Assembly: GCA_005239435.1 (NCBI GenBank)
Contig: ML241305.1
Location: forward strand, 124,001 to 188,000
Origin: Halorussus salinisoli
GTDB taxonomy: Archaea; Halobacteriota; Halobacteria; Halobacteriales; Haladaptataceae
Length of the DNA: 64,000 nt
Direction: 5' to 3'
How positions within the stretch are numbered: the stretch's first letter is position 1; each line of letters opens with the position of its first letter. The notes under the pieces are model-generated. The model worked only from the letters and a program-made list of their open reading frames with translations, did not search any database and was not told the origin of the DNA. A program made the position numbers and the translations under genes. Below are positions 8,850 through 16,430 of the stretch, piece by piece.

Positions 8850-8923
8850 GCCGGTGGAGGGATTTGAACCCTCGGCCTATTCCTTACGAAGGAATCGCTC
8901 TAGCCAGTCTGAGCTACACCGGC
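8850..8923 (-). tRNA. tRNA-Thr (anticodon CGU)
   Basis: A 74-nt cloverleaf read on the minus strand. The acceptor stem GCCGGTG pairs with CACCGGC, the anticodon stem ATTCC/GGAAT encloses the loop TTCGTAA giving anticodon CGT, and the T-arm is GAGGG TTCAAAT CCCTC. CGU reads the threonine codon ACG. CCA is not encoded. It follows trm5 on the same strand. The first 12 bp covering its 3' end recur at 7274-7285, see findings. Confidence 0.97.
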
Positions 8924-8991
8924 ACTGTGTGGCTCTTCGCATCCAAACATAGACGTCAGAATCGGCTTAAGCGTTCCGAAATCGCCCGCCG

Positions 8992-9972
8992 TTAGCGAGA
9001 CAGTCGCACGTCGAGACAGACGTTCAACTCGTGAGGCGCGTACGACCGGACGACGTGGCGGGTCTCGACTTCGACCTCGTACTCCAGCTCTGCCGCCGCC
9101 CGAATCGCGGCCTCGCCCGGCCCGAAGGGGTCGTCCTCGTGCTGGATGTCGTAGTAGTGGACGACGCACTGGTCGCCCGCGAGCGTCACGGCCGAGTCGA
9201 GGAACTCGTCGGCGCTGTGGGGCAGGTTCATGACCACGCGGTCGGCCCAGTCGGCGTAGTCGGGCGCAACCTCGCGCACGTCCCCCCGAATCGCCGTCAC
9301 CCGATCTTCTACGTCGTTCCGACGAGCGTTCTCCCGGAGATACTCGACCGCGCGCTCGTTCAGGTCCACGCCGACGACCTCGGCACCGCGCTTGGCGAAG
9401 GGGATGGCGAAGGGACCGACTCCGGCGAACATGTCGAAGGCGCGCTCGCCAGCCTCGACCTGTTCGGCGACCCGGTGGCGCTCGGTGGCGAGGCGCGGCG
9501 AGAAGTACACCTCGGCCACGTCGAGCAGGAACTCACTGCCGTACTCCCGGTGGACCGTCTCGGTACTCTCCCCGACCAGCACCTCCCAGTCGCGGACCCG
9601 GAGTTCGCCTTTGACCTTCGAGGCGCGATTGACCACCGTCTCCGCGGGGATGTCGGAGGCCGTCACGGCGTCGGCGATTTCGCGTGCGCGCTCGGGGTCG
9701 TCCTCGTCCAAAATCACGATGTCACCGAGTCGCTCGTAGGAGGGTTCGAAACCCAGCAGGTCCGTAGGTGTGTCCGGCGTGTCGCGTTCACCGACCGACC
9801 GGGAGACCACTTGCAGGTCCGCCGGGACCGCTTCGGGGTCGGTCACCGGGAGGTAGAGGTAGCCCTCCGCGACCTCGATTTTCCATTCGTCCGCGAGGAG
9901 GCCCGCCTCGGCCAACCGCTTGCGGGTCTCCTCGCCCTGCTCGCGCTCGACGCGCACGCACGGCGCTTCCAT
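8992..9972 (-). CDS. trm5: tRNA (guanine37-N1)-methyltransferase Trm5
   Basis: A 326-residue class I SAM methyltransferase that makes m1G37 next to the anticodon, protecting the reading frame. The SAM-binding loop DMFAGVGPFAI is at residues 180-190, the acidic partner GVDLNERA at about 201-208, and the family-specific NLPHS catalytic/substrate motif at 249-253. The N-terminal region (residues 1-60) is the D1-like domain. The ATG at 9972 gives the usual N-terminus; codons further upstream add a basic tail not expected for the family. A tRNA gene lies directly downstream. Confidence 0.92.
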   Translation of the reverse strand: MEAPCVRVEREQGEETRKRLAEAGLLADEWKIEVAEGYLYLPVTDPEAVPADLQVVSRSVGERDTPDTPTDLLGFEPSYERLGDIVILDEDDPERAREIADAVTASDIPAETVVNRASKVKGELRVRDWEVLVGESTETVHREYGSEFLLDVAEVYFSPRLATERHRVAEQVEAGERAFDMFAGVGPFAIPFAKRGAEVVGVDLNERAVEYLRENARRNDVEDRVTAIRGDVREVAPDYADWADRVVMNLPHSADEFLDSAVTLAGDQCVVHYYDIQHEDDPFGPGEAAIRAAAELEYEVEVETRHVVRSYAPHELNVCLDVRLSR

Positions 9973-10070
9973 ACCCTCGCTTTTCGGGGTAGGTCGGTAA
10001 GCGTGACGCTTCCGGTTCGTCACGAGCGGGAGGTCGCGGCCATCGAAATCGCCACGAGGTCGGGGACCGA

Positions 10071-11387
10071 CTACGAAGCTTCGGCATCAGTCGCCTCGCT
10101 GGCGGTGCGTTCGTCGTCGCGTGCCCGGTCGAGCGCACCCATCACCCAGTTGGCCGAGACACCGTGGATGACGATGGACGCGAGCGCGACGAACCCGACT
10201 AACGCCCAGAGCTTGTCGGCGGCGACGAGTAGCTCTACCTCGCCGAACGACGCCTCGTTGAGCGCGAACGCCAGATAGTAGAACGAACCGATGCCCCGGA
10301 TACCGAACGACGAGACGACGAGCCGCTCGCTCCACGGCATCGACGTGCCCAACAGTCCGAGTACCCCGGCGACCGGACGAACCACGAAGATGAGCGCAAG
10401 ACCGACCGCGGCATCGAGCAGCGTTAGCGGGGCCAGCAAGCCACCCGCGATGGCTCCGCCGAACAGTACGAGTACCGTCGCCATCACGATTCGCTCGATC
10501 ATCACGGCGTAGTCGTGGAGAGCGGTGTAATACTCGTGTTCCCACTCGTAGTGGCGGAGTTCGACCGCGGCGACGAACACCGCGATGAAGCCGTAGCCGT
10601 GGACGAGTTCGGTCGCACCGTACGTGATGAGCGTAACTGCCAGTGCCTCCGCGCCTTCCATGACCTTGCCCAACTGGGTCGTGACGCCCTCGCTGAAGAT
10701 GACGCGCGCGAGCACCTGTCCGGCGAGGTACCCCATCACGACGCCGACCAGGATTTCGTAGAGGAAGTGGACGAGGAACCAATCGCCGACCCATCCCAAC
10801 GACGAGGCGCCGGTGGCCGCCGCCATGGCGATGGCGAAGTGGGTGAACGGGAACGCCAGTCCGTCGTTGAGGCCTGCCTCAGAAGTGAGCGCGAACCTGA
10901 CTTCGCCTTCCTGTTGCTCGGGGTCTACCTCCTCGTCCACCTCCTCGGTCGGAGGCGTCGCCTGCACGTCTGAGGCCAACACCGGGTCGGTGGGCGCGAC
11001 GACGGCCCCGAGGAGGACGGCGGTCGGCAAGAGCGTCCCCAGCACGCCCCACCCGAGGAGCGCGGTGGCGACGATGGTCAGGGGCATCGTGATACCGAGT
11101 AGACGCCACGTACTCGACCACAGGTCGAAGTCGAACGGGCGGTCGAGCTTCAGCCCCGCGCCCGTCAGCGCGATTATGACGACGAACTCGGTGAGTCGCT
11201 CGGCGAGTTCGCCGTGTTCGACCGGGTCGGGTATCTCGACTCCCAGCGGGAGCGAAAACAGGACTATCCCGGCACCGACGTACAACATGGGGAACGACAT
11301 CGGCTTGTCCGAGAGGACGCGTGGCAAGACGACGGCCCCGAATATTGCAATACCGATGAGTAGCAGTGCAGCTTCGTAAGCAGCCAT
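10071..11387 (-). CDS. Na+/H+ antiporter, CPA1/NhaP type
   Basis: A 438-residue membrane protein with about 12 hydrophobic segments of the monovalent cation:proton antiporter-1 family. Diagnostic sites are APTDPVLASDVQ near residue 130 (unwound TM region) and SEAGLNDGLAFP near residue 170, which contains the Asn-Asp ion-binding pair. It should exchange cytoplasmic Na+ for H+ across the cytoplasmic membrane, a task also served by the Mnh complex further on. A cytosolic acidic loop (residues 145-162) is inserted between the two motifs. It is convergent with trm5's strand neighbours and divergent from dph5. Confidence 0.9.
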   Translation of the reverse strand: MAAYEAALLLIGIAIFGAVVLPRVLSDKPMSFPMLYVGAGIVLFSLPLGVEIPDPVEHGELAERLTEFVVIIALTGAGLKLDRPFDFDLWSSTWRLLGITMPLTIVATALLGWGVLGTLLPTAVLLGAVVAPTDPVLASDVQATPPTEEVDEEVDPEQQEGEVRFALTSEAGLNDGLAFPFTHFAIAMAAATGASSLGWVGDWFLVHFLYEILVGVVMGYLAGQVLARVIFSEGVTTQLGKVMEGAEALAVTLITYGATELVHGYGFIAVFVAAVELRHYEWEHEYYTALHDYAVMIERIVMATVLVLFGGAIAGGLLAPLTLLDAAVGLALIFVVRPVAGVLGLLGTSMPWSERLVVSSFGIRGIGSFYYLAFALNEASFGEVELLVAADKLWALVGFVALASIVIHGVSANWVMGALDRARDDERTASEATDAEAS

Positions 11388-11526
11388 TCGTCACGATATA
11401 CAGGATTTTTACGTAAATGTCCGTGGGCCGAGTGGCAGATCGACGGGACGTTTCGGCCTGCGCGCCCGACCCGAAACGCGCCCCCGACTCGAAAGGCTAT
11501 AGCACCCCTCGACTCCTACCACGGGT

Positions 11527-12300
11527 ATGCTCACTTTCGTCGGTCTCGGTCTCTACGACGAGCGCTCGATAACCGTCGAGGGCCGGGACGCACTCCGAGA
11601 CGCCGACAGCGTCTTCGCCGAGTTCTACACCAGCAAACTCCTCGGCGCGACCGTCTCGGACTTGGAAGCGTACCACGACACCGACATCGAGGTCCGGGAC
11701 CGCGCGGGCGTCGAGCAGGACCCCGAGGCTATCCTCCGCGCTGGCGAGGACGGCGACGCCGTCTTCCTCACCGCGGGGGACACGATGATTTCGACTACGC
11801 ACGTAGACCTCCGCCTCCGAGCGGAGGAGCGCGGCGTCGACACCCGCGTCGTCCACGCGCCGACCGCCGAATCCGCGGCCAGCGGTCTCACCGGACTTCA
11901 GAACTATCGGTTCGGCAAGGCGACCACGCTCCCCTTCGAGTACGCTCACGGTGCCGACGGCGTCCCCGCCAGCGTCACCGACGCCATCGACCAGAACCGC
12001 GAGCGCGGTCTCCACACCCTCGTCTACCTCGACATCAAGGTCAGAAACGACGAGTACATGACCGCCGACCACGCCGCCGACCTCCTCGCCGACGAGTACG
12101 GCGACGTGCTGGCGGTCGTCGTCGCGCGCGCCGGAAGTCCCGACCCGCTCGTGGCCGCAGACCGCATCTCGGCGCTCGCCGACCGTGACTTCGGCGACCC
12201 GCTCCACCTGCTGGTAGTGCCGGGGGACCTGCATCACATCGAGGCCGACGCGCTCGCCGAACTCGCTGGCGCCCCCGGCGAACTGCTCGAAGTGGAGTAA
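11527..12300 (+). CDS. dph5: Diphthine synthase
   Basis: A 257-residue SAM methyltransferase of the tetrapyrrole methylase fold. The N-terminus MLTFVGLGLYDE, the segment ERSITVEGRDALRDADSVFAE, and TAGDTMISTTH are characteristic of archaeal Dph5/DphB. The enzyme methylates the precursor of diphthamide on the histidine of elongation factor 2. Length is normal for archaeal Dph5. A weak TATA-like sequence lies in 11490-11505, so the ATG at 11527 may be leaderless. It stands alone, followed by a dispersed repeat element. Confidence 0.95.
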   Translation: MLTFVGLGLYDERSITVEGRDALRDADSVFAEFYTSKLLGATVSDLEAYHDTDIEVRDRAGVEQDPEAILRAGEDGDAVFLTAGDTMISTTHVDLRLRAEERGVDTRVVHAPTAESAASGLTGLQNYRFGKATTLPFEYAHGADGVPASVTDAIDQNRERGLHTLVYLDIKVRNDEYMTADHAADLLADEYGDVLAVVVARAGSPDPLVAADRISALADRDFGDPLHLLVVPGDLHHIEADALAELAGAPGELLEVE

Positions 12301-12334
12301 CCCCGGAGGCGGCGCTTATTCGTTCCATCATCTC

Positions 12335-12540
12335 AGCGCGCGCTGGCGCGCCCTTTCGAGGGCCCATGCGCGAGGTCTGCGCGAGCGAAGCGAGTGCAGG
12401 CTCGTCGGAGCGTGCCTCCGACGGTGGACGGCGGCCGCATCCGCGGCCGCCGAGGTTGGGGGTGTGAGGTCCGAGGTTGGCGGTGTGGAGTGGTGCTGTG
12501 CGGTTGCGGTCCTCCTTCGCGTCGGCAATAGCGGGCTTCC
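12335..12540 (+). repeat. Dispersed intergenic element, copy A
   Basis: This copy shares the opening GCGCGCTGGCGCG, the internal GGCTCGTCGGAG..TGCCTC.GACGGTGGACG block with copy B, a GGTTGGGGGTGTGAGG block, GTGCTGTGCGGTTGCGG, and a diverged end (GTCGGCAATAGCGGGCTTCC, compare CAGTAGCTAGCTTCC elsewhere). Stem pairing at its start is shorter here (GCCCT/AGGGC). It fills most of the gap between dph5 and artA. Confidence 0.65.
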
Positions 12541-12754
12541 CCTCGATTTTCCCCGTTCTCTTTCCCCTCGACTTTCCATCGTTCGGCGAAATGACGCGAG
12601 TCGTTAGTTCGAGCGGTGACTATTTATCCCTAAGAACAACATTTTCATTCATTTAGGAAACAAATACGATTCCGAAAGTCAGCGATACTCTCGACGCGTA
12701 CTCGCCCGATTCCCCTCCAAGAACCCGAGAGAGCCCCGACCGACTATCGTCGAG
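12541..12754. other. AT-rich spacer between copy A and artA end
   Basis: About 210 bp with an AT-rich centre near 12620-12665 (TATTTATCCC, AACAACATTTTCATTCATTTAGG). Nothing coding is apparent. T-rich tracts here could act as a terminator for artA, which ends at 12755 on the minus strand. Confidence 0.4.
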
Positions 12755-13681
12755 TCACTCGCCTTTGCCGTCCGCGGCGACCGGCCGCTCGGTCCCGACC
12801 GCGTCGTGGAGGTCGTATTCGTCGCCGGTCACGATGTAGAGCACGTCCTCGCCGACGGTCAGCAGTTCGGGCACCTCGCGGGCGACCGCCCACGCGATAC
12901 CCACCAGCGCGACGACCGAGAGGCTCTGAGCCAGCACCCGGTCGGAGATGAAGTACGACACCATGTTCGGATTCTCGTAGCCGACGAGCGCCATCGTCGG
13001 GTCCACGAACACCTGCAACCACTGCTGGCTGAACGCGAGCGTGATGAACACGACCCGGACGAGGTTGAGGAACCAGATGACCGGGATGGCGATCGCGAGG
13101 GCCCGAAGCTTTCGGCGAATCGGCGCGCGAACTGCGGCGACGAGGCCGCCGAAGATCGCCATGCTCCCGAGACCGGTGCAGGCGAGCAGGACGTTGATCG
13201 TGAACTCGCCGTGGTTCTCGGTGGCGAAGAAGTACGCGCCACGGATGGTCTCCTCGCGCTGGATGACCTGAAACTCGTAGCCAAGCGTCCGCATGACGAA
13301 CTCGCCCTGCCACGTGACGGTCTCGATGAGCCACTCCTTCGCGGGCGGAATCATGGTGAACGGCATGTAGATGAGTCCCATGAACGCGACGGCCCGCGAG
13401 AGCAGGAAGAGGGTTTCACGGCCCTGCAGGAGCAGGTAGCCGACGTACAGGCAGGCCGGGAGCGCGGCGAGGCTCAGCGCACCCTCGATGAAACTCTTCT
13501 GCTCGAAGGCGAAGTGGGGGAACAGCGCGAGCCAGAAGACGCCGAAGACGACCCACGCACCGGCCGCGAGGTAGCGCGCCCGTCCGCGTCCGTGGTCGCC
13601 GTCGTACCAGTCGAGTGCGGTGGCGGCGGCGAACAGTCCGACCGCGAGCCACGCCAGTCCATCTGTCAACGCCGTAGTCAC
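12755..13681 (-). CDS. artA: Archaeosortase A
   Basis: A 308-residue polytopic membrane transpeptidase-like enzyme that processes PGF-CTERM proteins such as S-layer glycoproteins, coupling removal of the C-terminal tail to lipid attachment. The proposed catalytic residues are present at Cys168 (LLACTGLGS), Arg209 (FLNLVRVVF) and Arg248 (ISDRVLAQS), spaced as in the Haloferax enzyme. About eight membrane segments precede a hydrophilic C-terminus. It is 184 nt downstream of, and on the same strand as, two S-layer genes that each end in a PGF-CTERM tail, so enzyme and substrates are adjacent. Confidence 0.95.
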   Translation of the reverse strand: MTTALTDGLAWLAVGLFAAATALDWYDGDHGRGRARYLAAGAWVVFGVFWLALFPHFAFEQKSFIEGALSLAALPACLYVGYLLLQGRETLFLLSRAVAFMGLIYMPFTMIPPAKEWLIETVTWQGEFVMRTLGYEFQVIQREETIRGAYFFATENHGEFTINVLLACTGLGSMAIFGGLVAAVRAPIRRKLRALAIAIPVIWFLNLVRVVFITLAFSQQWLQVFVDPTMALVGYENPNMVSYFISDRVLAQSLSVVALVGIAWAVAREVPELLTVGEDVLYIVTGDEYDLHDAVGTERPVAADGKGE

Positions 13682-13865
13682 TGTTAGGAGAGTGAAAGCG
13701 CCCCCGGGATAAAGAGTTGACGGCTCCGGTGGGATACGGGTAACGTCGGCTTAGCGGTACGGAAACGTCTGGTTTCTCCCGCGCGGTAGCAGTCGCTACG
13801 CGGTCGAGTGCACGAAAAATGGGAACTGCGAAAGACCGGAACGTCCGGTGATTAGTTAGCTATGC

Positions 13866-15962
13866 TCAGTTGCTGCGGCGGAGAGCCAGCAGCGCGGCAG
13901 CGACGAACGCGACGAGTGCGACACCGATGCCGAAGCCGGGGATGCCACCGTCACTTTCGGTCGTGGTGGTTTCCTCGGTCGTGGTCTCCTCGGTGGTTTC
14001 CTCGGTCGTCGTCTCTTCGGTCGTCGTCTCTTCGGTCGTCGTCGTCTCGTCCGTGGTCGTCGTCTCGTCCGTAGTCGTCGTCTCGTTGTCCTCGCCGTCG
14101 TCGGCGGATTCAACGATCACGCCGCTGACCTCGTCGCTAGCGTCGCCGGACGAGGCAGAGACAGTGAGTTCCGTACCTGTGTCAACGTCGCTGAAGTCGA
14201 ACGGAGCGACGAAGGTACCGTCGTCCTGGACGGTCGCCGTCGCGGTCCGGACGAAGGAGTCGGACTTCACCTGCACGGTGAACTCGGAGCCAGCAGCGAT
14301 GCTGGTGTCACCGGTGATGTTACCGTCGACGGGGAGCACGTCGCTCTCGTTCACGCCAGTGAATTCGAGGGTGCGCTCCTCGACGGAGAACGTGGTGTTA
14401 GTCGACTGCGCCTCGTCCACGAGCGCACTGTTAGCGTGCTGGGTGAAGGTCGCGCGGTACTCGTCGCCAACTTCGATGCCGTTGTCACCGCTGGTGTCGA
14501 CGACGGCGTAGAACGTGTTGTTCTCCGCGTCGAAGTACGTCTGGGTCACGTCAGCACCGTGGAAATCGTTGGTCTGAGCGTTCGCACCGGGGTTCGTCTG
14601 CGTGAAGTTCAGCGAGTAGGAGTCGTCTTCTGCAACCGAACTGTCGAGTTTGCTCTGGTCAGCATCGAGGCTACCGTAGATGCCGGATGCGCTGACCTGC
14701 ACGACCGCGAGGTCCTGCATGGCCGTCGAGTCGTCCTCGGTGACGCCCTCGAGCACGGTGCTCAGTTCTTCAGGCGCGTCGGCGTCGGGATGCGTCCAGA
14801 CCTGCGCACTGTCGACCGAGCCCTCGTTGAGGATGAGTTGGGTGACGTCCTGCTCGTTGCCGTCAACGCCAACGGTCATCTCGTACTGACCCGCAGCGAT
14901 GGGGTTATCGAGGGAAGCGTCGTCCTCACTCGGCTGGTTGTCCCAGTTGGTGTGGACGCCCTGTCGCGAATCTTCGCTCTCGTCAACCGAGAAGGAGTCG
15001 CCGTCGCTGACACTGATGAAGCCACCGTTGTCGGCGTCGACGTTACCCACGTTGGTGTTGAAGGTGTTGAACTGGACGGTAACCTCGCCGTCGTCGTCGT
15101 CGTCGCTGACGGTGAAGTTAGCCTTCCAGTTGACGTCCTCGCTACCGATGGAGACTTCGGACGTCTTGGAGTTCGAGAGGTCGACGGTGAACTCGGCGGT
15201 GTCACCGCGCTCTTCGGAGACGACGCTGTCAGAGGCGAAGGAGGCAGACGCGTCGCCACCCTCGGTCACGTTGATGTCCGCGTCGGCGGTCGCACCGGTG
15301 TCGACCACTTCTACGGTGAACGTGTAGTTACCAGCGTCGACGTCACTGAAGTCAGTGCCCAGCGTATCCGACTGGATTTCCGTGACTTCGACACCGTTGT
15401 CGGTCACGTCGTTCTCACTCGCGTCGTCGAGAATCGACGCCACTTGGTCGTCGCTGAGACTGTCAGCGGTGATGTAAGCGTCGTAGCCCGCGCGAGCGGA
15501 GTCAAGTGTGAGGTCCGACGTCGTGTCGAACTCGTTGTCGACATCTGCCGGGTCGAACGACGCAGTCAGATCCTGCGACGCGACCTCGAAGTTGTTGATC
15601 TCGTGATTGGACGAAGCAATCTGGAGGCGGTAGTCGCCGTCCAGGTTGCTCGTACCGAACTGGACGTCACCAGTCTCGTTGGTGAAGACCTCTTTCACGA
15701 GGTCGCCGTCATCGCTATCGTCACTGTCGATGACGATTTCGAGCTTCGTATTGTCGGCACGGTCACCATTTGCGTCCTGAACGTTGTTCACGAACAGGGT
15801 CTGTCCCTGCCAGTATCGATCGCCGTTTGCGACTTCGGTGCCCTGAGCATCTCCGTAGTTCGCGACGGCCGTGCCAGCGAAGGCAGCGGTACCGGCGAAT
15901 ACGGACATGACGAGCATCGCAGTCAGCAAAACACTGCGGAGTTTGTTATTTGTCGTTGTCAT
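13866..15962 (-). CDS. S-layer glycoprotein 1 with PGF-CTERM anchor
   Basis: A 698-residue secreted protein. It has a Sec signal (KLRSVLLTAML to GTAVA, cut before NYGD), a long Asp/Glu-rich beta-structured ectodomain with many N-glycosylation sequons (FTNETG, NYTFTV, INVTEG and others), a Thr/Glu repeat stalk (residues ~640-672), then the tripartite PGF-CTERM: GIPGFGIG, a transmembrane helix and RRS. This is the haloarchaeal cell-wall subunit, expected to be processed by ArtA next door. The paralogue at 16431 is collinear with it. A homologous leader and TATA region lie upstream. Confidence 0.95.
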   Translation of the reverse strand: MTTTNNKLRSVLLTAMLVMSVFAGTAAFAGTAVANYGDAQGTEVANGDRYWQGQTLFVNNVQDANGDRADNTKLEIVIDSDDSDDGDLVKEVFTNETGDVQFGTSNLDGDYRLQIASSNHEINNFEVASQDLTASFDPADVDNEFDTTSDLTLDSARAGYDAYITADSLSDDQVASILDDASENDVTDNGVEVTEIQSDTLGTDFSDVDAGNYTFTVEVVDTGATADADINVTEGGDASASFASDSVVSEERGDTAEFTVDLSNSKTSEVSIGSEDVNWKANFTVSDDDDDGEVTVQFNTFNTNVGNVDADNGGFISVSDGDSFSVDESEDSRQGVHTNWDNQPSEDDASLDNPIAAGQYEMTVGVDGNEQDVTQLILNEGSVDSAQVWTHPDADAPEELSTVLEGVTEDDSTAMQDLAVVQVSASGIYGSLDADQSKLDSSVAEDDSYSLNFTQTNPGANAQTNDFHGADVTQTYFDAENNTFYAVVDTSGDNGIEVGDEYRATFTQHANSALVDEAQSTNTTFSVEERTLEFTGVNESDVLPVDGNITGDTSIAAGSEFTVQVKSDSFVRTATATVQDDGTFVAPFDFSDVDTGTELTVSASSGDASDEVSGVIVESADDGEDNETTTTDETTTTDETTTTEETTTEETTTEETTEETTTEETTTTESDGGIPGFGIGVALVAFVAAALLALRRSN

Positions 15963-16110
15963 GGTTTGGATTGGTTATTCAGTCGGCGACAGCACCTTTC
16001 CTGTGCCCGTCGGGGGAACCCGAAACCGCATCGGGTATGGGCCGCGGTACTCGCTACTGCCACCATGGGTAGGGGTACGGATGAAAGGTTAAGCCGTGGT
16101 TATAAGTGCT
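15963..16110 (-). promoter_or_regulatory. Promoter and long conserved leader of S-layer gene 1
   Basis: A TATA-like CTTATAA box lies at 16100-16106, about 140 nt before the ATG, so transcription probably begins near 16075 and leaves a leader of about 115 nt. The leader shares long near-identical blocks with that of S-layer gene 2, including AGCACCTTTCC.GTGCCCGT, TACTCGCT.CTG and CCATGGGTAGGGGT (plus-strand reading). A 35-codon upstream frame starts at 16066 and ends in a TGA that overlaps the S-layer ATG. Function is inferred from conservation only. Confidence 0.7.
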
Positions 16111-16430
16111 TTGTGGTCTGAGACGTGGGTCGTTACTCCATACCACGCGAATTTATCGACGCGTTGAACGGGGTCTCTGGCGGTCGAAACCGCCGATACG
16201 TGCCAATGACTCCCAACACGCCGTACGATAGAAGAAGAACGCCGTTCTCGAAGTTCTATGGGCCGATACCAGCGGATAACGGGGTATTTCGCCCGTCCGT
16301 CGGGGTGATTTTCGGGAGTAGTCGGACACCGCGACGCGCTTATAAAAGAATCGAGACATCCGGCCGTGTCTATCTACAGCGAGTCGTCCGAACGATGGGA
16401 AAAGAACACCGAGCAGGAGACCGCTGTTCG
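16111..16430. other. Spacer between the two S-layer genes
   Basis: About 320 bp with no convincing gene. It includes a strong near-symmetric TATA-like sequence CTTATAAAAG at 16339-16348, which could drive transcription either toward S-layer gene 1 (a distal second promoter) or in the opposite direction, antisense to the end of S-layer gene 2. Nothing else was recognised. Confidence 0.4.

Noticed and set aside
8720..8995. Plus-strand frame across tRNA-Thr
   Set aside because: It reads through the complement of the tRNA; WRDLNPRPIPYEGIA is a common artefact of tRNA antisense translation.
12325..12560. Minus-strand frames in repeat copy A
   Set aside because: Arg/Pro/His-rich, produced by the repeat element; no plausible protein.
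13960..14100. Short direct repeats resembling a CRISPR array
   Set aside because: These are codon repeats for the Thr/Glu stalk of the S-layer protein; no spacers of constant length and no cas genes.
14436..16121. Long plus-strand frame opposite S-layer gene 1
   Set aside because: Antisense of the S-layer coding sequence, with Val/Arg-rich composition and no domain.
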